DNA from: Prosapia bicincta
Taxonomy: Eukaryota; Arthropoda; Insecta; Hemiptera; Cercopidae
Direction: 5' to 3'
Assembly (NCBI GenBank): GCA_036971475.1
Contig: JBAIZL010000002.1
Location: 20,760,567-20,824,566 of the forward strand
DNA length: 64,000 nucleotides
Position 1 is the first letter of the stretch; every line of letters begins with the position of its first letter. Both the position numbers and the translations under genes were made by a program. Below, piece by piece: positions 34,490 through 48,070 of the stretch. Under the pieces are notes generated by a model. The model was not told the origin of the DNA, searched no databases, and saw nothing but the letters and a program-made list of their open reading frames with translations.

Positions 34490-35280
34490 GGAACTGCAAA
34501 ACTATACAGTATTAGAGTCAGTCGAACGTCTACAACCTACATAATTTGATGTGATATCAAGAGAGATACAGACGAAACTACAGGAGTTCTGATTGTAGGC
34601 CTAAAGTCTACAACCTACAGAATCATTATTAACCTATAAAGATATACAGCCGAAACTGAAAGAGCTGTGAGGAAATATATCCGACCGTCTACAATCTACA
34701 GAATTCAGTATTTTCAGGAGGAGCAATGATTCTGCACATACTGCAGGAATTGTGAGGGAAGTATGCCAAAAATCTACAACCTGCAGAATCATCATTGACT
34801 TAAAAAGATATACAGCCGAAACTGAAAGATCTGTGAGTGAGTGCAGTAAAAACGTCTACAACATAGAGAATTCTGTAACTTCTGGAGGAGCACATAGGAG
34901 ACTGCAGAAGTTGTGAGGGAAGTTAGCGAAAAATCTACAATCTACAGAATCATTAATAACTTAAAAGTATTTACAGCCGAAACTGAATGAGCTGTGAGGG
35001 AGGACAGCCGAACGTCTACAACTTACAAAATTCAGTAGCTACTGGAGGGACACATAAGAAACTGCAGGAGTTAGGAGGGAGACAAGACGAAAATCTACAA
35101 CCTACAGAGTCATTATTAGCTTAAAAAGATATACAGCCGAAACTGAAAGAGCTGTGAGTGAGTAGTAAAAACGTCTACAACCTAGAGAATTCTGTAACTT
35201 ATGGAGGGATACATAGAAGACTGTAGGAGTTGTGAGGAAAGCCACAAAACGTCAACAACCTAGATAATCAATAAAAACTT
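34490..35280. repeat. ~162-bp tandem repeat, about 5 copies
   Basis: GATATACAGCCGAAACTGAA recurs at about 34641, 34807, 34967 (ATTTACAGCC variant) and 35129, giving periods of 166, 160 and 162. Each unit holds two related halves that start GTCTACAACCTACAGAAT. A further partial unit occurs at about 36080-36150, beyond the CA/PLE block. Confidence 0.9.
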
Positions 35281-35302
35281 AAATAGGGGCACAAAGGACC
35301 AG

Positions 35303-35305
<3 letters not shown>

Positions 35306-35347
<42 letters not shown>

Positions 35348-35383
35348 ACAAATACACACACACACACAGACACACGCACACAC

Positions 35384-35455
<72 letters not shown>

Positions 35456-35580
35456 TACATACACAAATACACACAAACACACACACACACAAACATACAC
35501 ACACAAATACACACACACAGACACACACACAACACACACATATACACACACACCCACACAAATATATATATATATATATG
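35306..35580. repeat. (CA)n, about 250 bp, then (TA)n
   Basis: CA dinucleotides with TACA, AACA and GACA interruptions, ending in a TA run at 35563-35580. Confidence 0.97.
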
Positions 35581-35807
35581 TAGAATGTCAAATATGTTTT
35601 CCTGTTAGAATTATTTTTAAGATTAAATAATATACACTAATTACAGGAATAATTTATTGAAATAATACATTCAAAGCTTTTCGTTGGTTGACATTACCAA
35701 CATCCTCCAATGTCATGAGGATGTTGGTAATGTCAACCAACGAAACGCTTTGAATTTATTATTTCAATAAATTATTCCTCATTTTAGTGTATAATATTTA
35801 ATCTTAA

Positions 35808-35811
<4 letters not shown>
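35581..35811. mobile_element. Two inverted PLE 3' ends forming a ~90-bp-arm palindrome
   Basis: Arms at about 35617-35707 and 35717-35806 with a 9-bp spacer are nearly perfect inverted copies. Each arm carries the PLE-type end: an ATGAGGAT core, stem GTTGGT / ACCAAC (right arm, 35723-35728 and 35736-35741), then GAAA and a GCTTTGAA box. Both outer sides run into TA tracts. PLEs commonly keep inverted or tandem terminal pieces, so this is a head-to-head pair of truncated elements. Non-coding. Confidence 0.7.

Positions 35812-35866
<55 letters not shown>
35812..35866. repeat. (TA)n between two PLE ends
   Basis: A TA run shared by the palindromic PLE pair on its left and the PLE end on its right. 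Confidence 0.95.
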
Positions 35867-35868
<2 letters not shown>

Positions 35869-36079
35869 AACCCTTAGATGAATTATTTTTCCTCGTTAAA
35901 TACGTATGCTGAAATAAAACAACTTTCATAAACAAGAATATATTACTTCATTTTAATTTTTATTGAAGCTTTTCGCTAATTTACATTATCAGCATTTTCA
36001 AACCTTACACATTACTGTCCAGTTATGTGACTAGAGTAAGACTGCTCTTATTATCAGTCTTACTCTAGTCACATAAGTG
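35867..36079 (-). mobile_element. 5'-truncated PLE 3' end with terminal hairpin
   Basis: The minus strand aligns with the 3' end of the PLE at 54428-54611, including TCATAAACAAGAATAT and GTGACTAGAGTAAGACT. The ribozyme-like core is at 35968-36002: stem GCTGAT / ATTAGC (minus) followed by GAAAAGC. At the inner end, 36020-36044 and 36055-36079 are 25-bp arms of a hairpin (one mismatch). Confidence 0.8.
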
Positions 36080-36768
36080 GAGCCAAACGGCAACCGCCTA
36101 GAGAATCAATAATAAATGAAAAAGGCGCACAAAGGACCAGATTACCAAGTACAGGCAGCCATCGTTATAATGACAGGGCGTGGAATTAGTAATGTGAAGT
36201 AAACCTCTAAAATTTGTGTAAAATAAAATTGGCTAAATTTTATTCATTTGGTTTTGTATGAGTCAGCTGAGGCTAATTAATAATTTCATTATTTAACTGA
36301 ATATCAGCTATCCAAAATTAATTAAAACAGTTCCACAAATTTCACACAATGTCAACTATTGCAATTGGTTCACTTTTAGTTCAAACCATCAATGTAATTA
36401 CAATAAACCCTAATTAGTAACAGCAATCATTACAATAAAACCATTCGCTTTACACATCACTCAAATAATAGGTTCTTCTAAACACGGATCGCTCTGTTAT
36501 AGGTATGTCTTTAATCCATTTGCAAACGGGTTTTGATATGAAATAAATGATATGTGTTAGAACTTATTACGTTTTGTTAGTAGAAGCCAATGAGATAGCT
36601 AGGTAGTAAAACCCTGTATAACAAAGATGCATGAATTCAACTAATAACAGACAAATCTTATGTCGGTATTATAAAGAACAACAGAGACACGTTTATAACA
36701 GCTTTTATAAAGCTGAGCTGAATCCCTCAATCGATATTATAGCACGTTAATAATAAAAAAACTAACAC
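36080..36768. other. Spacer beginning with a stray unit of the 162-bp array
   Basis: 36082-36150 matches 35237-35306 (AATCAATAA, then GCACAAAGGACCAGATTA). The rest is AT-rich without a gene. Confidence 0.5.
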
Positions 36769-39663
<2,895 letters not shown>

Positions 39664-39668
<5 letters not shown>

Positions 39669-40815
39669 TCGTAACGCATTTTCTTATATTCACTTATCAC
39701 TTACACCTTCATATATTTAAGCAAGAATCTTAATATATTTAGTCGACTTTCAAAAACTTTAATTAGGTGTCCTCATTTTCGAGCATCGTCTGAGACTAAG
39801 AAAGGGTTTCTTGTAGTTGCTAGGTGTGTTGGATTTCTATTGTCACATGTTGTACCGTTAGTGTTCTTTTTTTGGATTCACACCATTGTGGGGATGTATA
39901 AGTTTGTCTTGGGGCTACGTTTTTTTATTAAGTTGAATAACTTATCGTGTTCTAATTTTATTTGTTTCTGTTCGTTTATTATAATAATTTCGTGTTTGTA
40001 AATATTTGTAGTTTTCTCCAGCTTGTCATTTTAAGGCCTTTTTGTACTTTGTTTTATTATATGTGTGTGTTTTTAATGTGGAGAATGTATGCTTTTTTTT
40101 GATGGCATATGTGACTAAGTTTGATTGTTATATATTTGATTTGATGTATACTTGGAAGTACTCTTTATATCTGTCTTTAAATTTTATTTTTGTTTGTCGG
40201 GATAATCGATTTTATATATTCTGTTATTTTTTCTTTTGGTTTATTTTATTGAATATGTTTCGTAAATTTTTGGATGATATGATAATATTGTTATTTTTTA
40301 GTATTTTAGTTATTTGCTTTTTATTCCTGTGTATGTCTCTTTTCGTTGTTGTAGACTACGTGATTCTTCTTTAAGTTTTGTATATTTGTTTATTATTTTA
40401 AATTCTAATTTATCTATTGATTTTTATTGCATCCATTTTTCGGGTCTATTTGATAGTCTATACTATTTTTTGTTCTTCATTTCTTAAAGATAGTTTTACC
40501 GTTCTGTATAAAAGTGAGTTGTATACAACCATTTTATGTTGCGGGGGATGGTAGTATTTTATTGTGTTTATGGTTTATGTAGGTTTCCTAAAAATTGAGT
40601 ATTTAATGTTATTTATATGTCTTGTTATTGTTAGGTCTAGATAGTTTATTTTATTGCTTCTTCTATGGCTAATTTTGAATTTTATGTTAGGGTGCAGATT
40701 GTAGATTTATTTTATGATGATATATTTTCTATTGCTTTATTTTGGAGATGTATGTATAATCTATCGTCAACATATTTTATCAAATATACGTTGGGGTCGT
40801 CGGTTATTATGGTTT
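39664..40815 (-). pseudogene. Penelope-like retroelement, decayed, RT core to 3' end
   Basis: Minus-strand pieces in several frames spell a PLE. KYVDDRLYI, the RT catalytic site, is at about 40763-40777. FRKPT is near 40580, followed by YYHPPQHKMVVYNSLLYRT with one stop inside. GQTK-like RQTKIKFKDRYKEYF of the GIY-YIG endonuclease is at about 40156-40200. INEQKQIKLEHDKLFNLI closes at about 39933-39980. These match, in the same order, the PLE at 52908-54321 (for example KIKDRYKEH and IEEQVQIKSKH). The 3' non-coding end reaches the TA tract at 39663. The T-rich plus-strand ORFs at 40042-40985 are shadows. Many stops; no function retained. Confidence 0.8.
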
Positions 40816-41560
40816 GTGTGATTATTTCATCTTTCGATTCCCACTTTCCATTCTCTTTTCTTCATCCATTTTATATCGGGGAGTTACCTTTCTTGTCGAT
40901 TTCTTTATTGAGGCCTTCGTGCCAACTTTCTCTAGGTGCCTTCTCTTTCTTCTCTCATAAGGAATCCATTTTATTACTAGCCTAAATATTCTTCTTTCCA
41001 CCATCCTTTATACGCGCTCATAGCATTTTATCTGTTTTGTTTTTATGTCTTCTAAGACTCTATGGGGTACTTTCATTATCCGTCTTATTCTGCCGTTTGT
41101 AATTCTCTCCCGTCTCAGATTTCCTCCTGACCGTCTCTAAAAGTCCATCTAGGTCGCAATCAAGATCTTCTCATTCTCCTACTTCAATTGCCATACTTCG
41201 CTGCTCATATGGGACTAGACTTTTAACAATTGTATCGTATATCCGTCGTTTATTGCCTTTCGATATGTGTTGGTCACATAGTATCACATTTAGTTGGTTA
41301 ATGGCTCTCTTTTCCCAGTATATTTTTTCTCCTATGGTTGCTTCCAATGCCCCATCATTTGTTACCTGTAGCCCCAGTTATTTATACTTTTCGCACCCAT
41401 TTATCTTCCATTTTCAAACCCAAGGTATTGTTGTATTCGACACATGTCTATATTTCTTCCATATCAATATCGAGTATTCATTTCCCCTTTCCCATTTCCA
41501 TTTCGCGTATTCGTCTACCCCTATAAAACAGAGATAATAACTAATATTAGAAAGTTATAT
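40816..41560 (-). pseudogene. Non-LTR retrotransposon, RT thumb and C-terminal tail, decayed
   Basis: The minus strand reads KYLGLQVTNDGALEATI, RAINQLNVILCDQHIS, KRRIYDTIVKSLVPY, AAEVWQLK with interruptions, then LEDIKTKQIKCYERV, RIFRLVIKWIPYERRKR and finally REWKVGIER. This is the classic end of an endonuclease-type non-LTR RT: FKYLG, NSVLWSKHI, IYNTIVKSILTYGAEVW, then WYGHVQRM, WxPxxRRxRGRP and WRLG. The frame changes several times and contains stops. The upstream RT palm and endonuclease are missing (5' truncation). The PLE remnant lies immediately downstream. The plus ORFs at 41253-41537 are shadows. Confidence 0.8.
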
Positions 41561-42355
41561 AAGATTGAACTTCTTTGTAGTACTAGTTATGCTTCGATTA
41601 GTAATTTTCGATTGTTTTACTTAGTTTCGATTAGTTGTACGAAGATAGGATCTAACACAATTATCATTTCGGTTCGTGTTTAGCGACAACGTCTTGTAAT
41701 TCTTAAACTGAAATAAACGGGAGCCGAAAACCAAGAGCACTATGCCAACGACAACTAGCAAAAGATTATATTATATCTACAAACCTTTGGCAAATGATTT
41801 AAAAGCCTACTACAGTATTAATATGGAAACCAGTTTTTGAATTGATAGCAAACAGTTAAAACGTTTTCCATATTAAACACGCTTTTGATTCATTACATAA
41901 ACATTACTTTTAAACTGAAACAAACAAATAATTATTTTTTTTATGCAACTTCCAAACGAAAACCTGGCGTGATGACTCTAATCAAAGTATTATTATTGAA
42001 AATGTATTTCAGAGTTATTACAGACTTTATGAGAGTAGAAGACTCTGGTTTGTAATTAAAGACGTGCCCGTGGCAGAAAATAGTGTTTGTGAAGGATAAA
42101 TGCAAACATTTTATGTTGAATTCAATCTAGACCTCTAATTATAAGCAGTGTTTCTTCAGCATGTATTGGTAGAAATAAGGTACCATTAAAAACAAATAAT
42201 ATTTAAAAACATTTAAGTAAATTCTTACCGAGGTTACCAAAGAAATTTATTTGTTACCCTAGAGCAAAATTTATGATATTATGAGGTAACCATAGTAACA
42301 GTTTAAGGTTGTACAACAAACGTTTCGACGAAAACCAGATGGGGGGGAATGTATT
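41561..42355. other. Intergenic, nothing recognised
   Basis: AT-rich, no ORF of note. Confidence 0.4.
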
Positions 42356-42361
42356 TCTAGG

Positions 42362-42440
42362 TATTGGAAAGTTATCGCAGTGCCAATGCGAGCTAGACTT
42401 CGAGCATGAAGATTCTCAGTTCGAATCCGCTTGGACCCCA
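42362..42440 (+). repeat. tRNA-like sequence (SINE head or tRNA pseudogene)
   Basis: CAGTTCGAATCC at about 42417-42428 is an almost perfect RNA polymerase III B box. It sits about 30 bases after GACTTCGAGCATGAAG, which resembles an anticodon arm, and before a GGACCCCA end. The A box is poor and the acceptor stem does not pair well, so a working tRNA is unlikely. Confidence 0.35.
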
Positions 42441-43189
42441 CAAATTTTATATTTTAATTACTGAATAAATATTTGGAAAACAGTATTCACATTAAGTGCC
42501 ATCCACTATTGGTTGAAAAAAATGTATTTGAACTTGCTTAGATGGATAAAAATGTATTTTATTAACGACTGAAAAATTGGGCAAGATATATATTAGGAGA
42601 ATGTGAGGTAATAGTAGGAATTTAAAGAAAGCATTACTTTTTAATAATTAAATGACCCAAAGACTATTAGTTATGAGAAATTTTATAAGCAGTTTCTGTT
42701 ATAAAATTGAAATTTATATTATTTCACTCAGTAAACTTTAAACCCTTCTTAAAGGATCAAAAACTAAAAACGCCCAAGACATATAATACGAAGGCGGGAC
42801 GCCGTATTAATTAACAACTTGAGAAGTTTTAATATACTTGGAGCACGGATTGCCTATTTATGCTTCAGATGTATTAATTGGCTGCCAAGGCGGTTTAATG
42901 CATTAAGTTTAAATCTTTGAAATAGGTTATTAAATTTACCATGCATAAACACATGGCATAATGATATTCGACATCAAGTGGTTGCTACTGCAATCAATGT
43001 TCGCTCTATCTACGACCTACTTATATAACTATCGATGTTCAGCCATCACATGTGATATTGGTACAATGTTAAAAACCACATAAAAGGTTTCAATTTGCCT
43101 TTATAATTGTCTACTGTAATAATTTACAATCAATGAATATTTTTACTATCGATTCCTTTTATTAGTTCACACTCTCCTTATATATATAA
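42441..43189. other. Intergenic, nothing recognised
   Basis: AT-rich. A SINE body following the tRNA-like head could not be delimited. Confidence 0.35.
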
Positions 43190-43341
<152 letters not shown>

Positions 43342-43489
43342 TGTTCAAATATTTACTCTTTAGTAAAATCCTTTAATTATCTACTCAAGTCAAAATATAT
43401 ATTTTTTAACTTGTAGTGGATGACACTTGATGTTAATACAGTATTTTCTAACATTAAATCATAATTTAATAATAATATTTAACGAATTA

Positions 43490-43720
43490 TTTTAGCTTTA
43501 TATGGGAGAAAAACGTTTCACAAAAGGGGGCAAGGTATGGAATATAGTTATTTTATCCCATTTGGCTTAAAATAAGAGGTAAAGCTGATTTTATGTTATA
43601 GGTGATATAGTAGAACAGCTGTTTTAATTCATAGGTTATGTTACTTCATTTAATTGTAATTATTTAATAAAAATAACATAAAATGTTTCTTTGATGACCT
43701 AGACAGGAATTTATTTAAAA
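43490..43720 (-). repeat. Dispersed repeat family R230, copy 3
   Basis: The reverse complement aligns over about 220 bp with 19680-19910. Shared blocks on the minus strand are AAGTAACATAACCTATG, TTAAAACAGCTGTTCTAC, TCTTATTTTAAGCCAAATG and CTTTTGTGAAACGTTTTTCT. Confidence 0.7.
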
Positions 43721-44379
43721 AAATATTTCTATATATTACTTTTAACATTATTGCATTTAATCAAAATATGTGTTATAAAATGAGTCTCTAAGACATTAAC
43801 TATGTATCGGTAAAACTAAAAGTAAAATATTTCTTCAGTTCAAAAAGTCTTGAATCAGCTTTGAGTAAATTCAACTTATTCAGTCCAAAATATTTTTTAA
43901 TCTTTGGTGTCTGGCATTCTTTACAAGCCCTTTGATGTCATATAATTTTGTTCAAGATAAACCTGAATACAGTTTATAGACAGATGGGTAAAGTAACTTT
44001 TTTATGAGATCGTAAATTCACTGAAAGAACTTAATTTTTAGTATCATTCCCTCCCCTCCCCTCAACCGACTTAGGAGAGGAAGGCTTTTCTATTATTCTA
44101 ATAATATATAATAATATTGTCTAACGATTCCCAAATAGAGTGTTAGGCATTAATTTTTTATTGTCTTCTAGTTACTGCCATTACTTTGTATATTGTTGAC
44201 TTACACCTTATAACTGTCGAAACAATTATTTTAAACAAGTATTGTTTTTTAATAAAATAATACTAAGGTAAAGCGAAAATTAAAAATATAAACTTTGGAG
44301 AAGTGAAAAAAACTCATTCCTTCCAATTTACACGATATTTTATGTAGAAATTTTATAATAATTCGATTTTACTAGCAAG
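43721..44379. other. AT-rich spacer
   Basis: Nothing recognised. Confidence 0.4.
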
Positions 44380-44990
44380 AGCTAGTAGCTCCACAACACA
44401 GATCGTAGAAGTGAAAACAGAACGAGGTGAATACACTTCTGGCTTGTTCTCATTCCAACTCGCAAAGCTTCGGGAGGGGTTACTCCTAGGAAGTTATAGA
44501 ATAGGGAGTAGTGACGTGGTGGGGTGAAACTGTTCGAAAGAGTGACCGTATTTCTTGATTGAGTCCCAAAGAGTGAGTTGTGACGTAGCAAGGAGGTTAC
44601 CTCTCTTTCCTGCAGATTCACAGCTCCTCTCTTTCAGGAAAACCTTATAACGAAAGCGGATCGACCGTTTCCATAGAAGATGGCCAACATATATTATCAA
44701 GAGACATTTTAATTGAATAACTACACCTATGGATTTATATATTTGACGTCATTAGACATTAAAAAAAGTATTTTATTATAAGAGTAGAAATAAATCGACA
44801 GCTGCCAAATAAGAGTTGTTGAAATTGGCAATCTGTAATCATCCGTTTCCTTGGCAACCGTCTCTTTGAAACCTACCATATTTCTCAGTGCACTTGACAC
44901 GAGTTTAGAATTCGTCTCCTGTAAGACTGGTGAGATACTGCCGAATTGGCACCGACGCACTAAACATTCCGCTACCAGCTCTATCTTACT
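44380..44990. other. GC-richer unassigned segment with minus-strand open frames
   Basis: Minus frames at 44382-44621, 44494-44700 and 44727-44960 (the last containing SALRNMVGFKETVAKETDDYRL) overlap or abut. The composition is closer to coding than the neighbours, but there is no domain or convincing splice pair. Confidence 0.25.
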
Positions 44991-45104
44991 TTTCTAAAGC
45001 CATCTTAATATTGTAGTTACTTTTTATTGTTATTTCTTACCGCTCTTACATAAACAATCTTTATCTATCGTATGCCTATGTGTGCGTCTGTATGTATAAA
45101 TGTC

Positions 45105-45106
<2 letters not shown>

Positions 45107-45138
<32 letters not shown>

Positions 45139-45184
45139 TGTGTTTGTGTTTGTGTGTGTGTGAGTGTGTGTGTCTGCGCGCGCA

Positions 45185-45236
<52 letters not shown>

Positions 45237-45270
45237 TGTGTGTGAGTGTGTGTGTGTGTGTGTGTGTGTA
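45107..45270. repeat. (TG)n microsatellite with GCGCGCGCATGCG core
   Basis: TG repeats with a short alternating GC centre at about 45176-45188, a candidate Z-DNA-forming tract. Confidence 0.95.
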
Positions 45271-46334
45271 TTATTTAAAATGCAAATTAGATAATAACGG
45301 CAATAACCAATGCTGACTTTAGGAAAAGACTTGGACATTTAATCCGGCTTGCAAAGGTCAAGTTAACCCTACTGAATAATATAATTATAGTTATATTATT
45401 AGGCCTATACATGGAATGGTATAATTATGCCTAAATTTTACCACCCCTGAGAATAACAGCGGGTATATACGTTTGCCCTTTACAAAGCATATTAAATTTG
45501 CCAGTAGACTTTGTTTCATATGGCTAGAATTTGTAGCACAGTGTATAGCCAGAATGAATCCATATCGAAAACGTTTTCGTTAGTGTATAACAGCATATAT
45601 AACCCTTGTGAACGCTTGTTTGCAAAGAACCGAACTGGATTACTTCTTTTGATGTAAAATATAGGTAAGTCTTCATTACATATTATATGTTTCGTAAACT
45701 TAAAATAAATTCTTAAAATATAAACGTTTGAGTTGAAAACAAGTAAGCTATAATGAAGTTTTTAAATACCTTGGCATCATCCTAAACAAAGTCTTGTAAA
45801 ATATAAAGCAAAGGCGGCAGCAAGAAGTGTTTTTAAGTTACTAAATTTTAAAGTTAAGTTTAAATAAAATCAGATTACGTCACAACGAAGCGTGCCTACT
45901 CCAAAATTAGAGTGATTAACGTCAGATTAATCTAAAGTAATGGAAGCAAAAGTTTGTTACATTTTTCAGAATGAGCTTTCTGGCTAGCACGACATATTTA
46001 TCTCTCTTCGCACTGCGTATAATCACCATTCCCAACGCTTGTATTGCAAATCCAAAGCAGCTGACTTAGAACAATTCCTATTAATCTCGTACCGGGATGT
46101 AAACAAACTTTAGATTTCTGCGACCATTTTATTAGCCAATGCAAACGTTTCAACAAATTGAGTCATATTTCTTTCTGTCGTTGTTATATAAGGATTAATA
46201 AAGGATTGTCCTGGAAGTGAAGGGCGGATATTACCTCTTGTGAACAGGGCTGTTTAACTGTATCGTTGTATACAAACGACTAATATCACCAGACACCCTC
46301 TAACCATAATAATCTCAATGAAAAATACCCTACA
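45271..46334. other. Intergenic, nothing recognised
   Basis: No ORF of note. Confidence 0.4.
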
Positions 46335-47090
46335 CCAGAAGAGCTCCAAATTTACACTGATGGATCATTCATGCCTGGATCAGGAATAACCGGTGCTGCA
46401 TGCTACTGCACATATTTTGAAGGATTTTCTGATGTCGGGGCCCACATTAGAAATCCATTAATTCAGCTTGAGAGCCTAACTGCTCCGGTTAAGGCCGTTC
46501 TCCTTATTTAAAAGAAAACCGCCTTCCTGAACCTTTCTGGGAACATACAGACTGAATGTAGATGAACCATTAACTATTGAAGACTAAATGCTTTCATAAA
46601 TTATTCCGGGTGGGTCTATATTTCCAATGAATTCTGAGTCACGTAAACACCACTGGCAATGAAAAGGTTGACTCACTAACCAAATTGAGGTCAACCATCC
46701 TTCAGCCGGAGCATCTCAGTTCACTACAGTCGTCCAGGTCCCTAATAAAGATGAGCACCAAAAACGAAAATCAAGTTTGATTGAGGGAACTCTCTGCGAG
46801 AAACCGGTGGGAAAGTCTTGTGTTAGCGGGACCAATTGACCATAGCTGGCCCCGAGCAGTTAGCGATGCAGCTTTTAGAATGTAGACCAGTCGTGTCTGC
46901 CTTGCTGCGCACCTCCACCGTATTCATGTACTGCCGACCCCGAAGTGTCTGTTGTGTGGTGGTAAAGTCATGAGTGCCGAACCCCTTTCTGGATTTCACA
47001 ACTCTAGACCAGGTTCAGGATTACGACAGTCCTGTCTTAAAAAGAGGCCCATTTCTACTGTTCAGCGTCTCACCAAATGGCTTAACTACT
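46335..47090 (+). pseudogene. Non-LTR retrotransposon RNase H and zinc tail, decayed
   Basis: The frame from 46335 reads PEELQIYTDGSF, the first RNase H Asp, then QLESLTAPVKAV where the second acidic residue belongs, and stops at 46509. The domain resumes in other frames: SHVNTTGNEKVDSLTK at about 46637 is the HSGIxGNExADxLAK motif. AAHLHRIHVLPTPKCLLCG (about 46899-46960) is the HLxRI...CxLCG tail typical of R1/I/LOA-like elements. RT and endonuclease are absent. Several shifts; 5' truncated and dead. The minus ORF at 47021-47332 overlaps its end and is not supported. Confidence 0.75.
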
Positions 47091-48070
47091 AAGGGTAGGC
47101 GTCGGCTGATAAGGGAGTAGGTTAAATTCTTATTAACATGACCTACATTTCTGTTACAAAAAGTGCTTAGGAGCTCTGGTAAGTTAATTTGAAACTCATC
47201 AGTAAAATGATTTGTAACTTTATACGATGTCCTAATAACAACTATCAAATCATACAACTGAACTAATAATAACCCTTTAAAGGCCAAGCAATCGGTAAGG
47301 ACGATCGCTATCAGTGGATTGCGTACGGCCACTACAAGTCGCTAGTAACTGGTTAAACCACTGGCGTATCCGGGAGGGCACAGGGGGCACAGTGGGTATG
47401 TGCCACCTAAACCAATTAACTTTAGCAGAATAATATTACCATATAAAACACATTTATTCCACTCCAACAGTACTAAGAATCAAAACTAATTTTAAGTGCG
47501 AAAATAAAATGAAATATGATTCCTATAGATAAAAATATTCAAAATTTCCCCAGGGGGTTATACTTCTCTGACCTCCTGGGATCGTGAAATACATCGTTCT
47601 GGAACGCCCCTCGATGGTTTCTTATCACTTACAACTACAGGCACTTACATTAACCTTTAATGCAACCGTGCGTTTATCGTCTAAAGAGATTAAAAACAAC
47701 AAAATATGGCCCCTTTCTGAAAAACGCGATACTTAAGTGAGAAAGGTTCTTTTGTCGATTAATTCAGGTTGTAAAATATACGCTATCCTTATAATAAACT
47801 TGATAAAGATAATAAATGGTGCAGGAAATCATTTTTTTCCATTTTCATGGCGTATAAAAAGATTTACTGGCACGTCCAAGGAAAACCAGTTCGTATAACA
47901 TTATTAAAGCCCTTCCAGGGAGTTACAAAATATTTTATTTAGAACATGAGGTTTGGTATAGGCTGTCAAATAGGCTAAGTTTTATCGATTTAGTATTTGA
48001 TTGTTAGTGTACAGAATTGTTTAAGAGGATTGAAATAGTGTCGATGTGATTGTTTAAGTTTTATATGTCG
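47091..48070. other. Intergenic, nothing recognised
   Basis: No gene. It leads directly into the 95-bp array. Confidence 0.4.

Noticed and set aside
40042..41683. T-rich plus-strand ORFs rich in Phe/Tyr/Ile
   Set aside because: The minus strand carries recognisable RT and GIY-YIG motifs in the same place, so these are shadows.
47021..47332. 103-codon minus-strand ORF
   Set aside because: It overlaps the tail of a plus-strand non-LTR remnant and has no domain.
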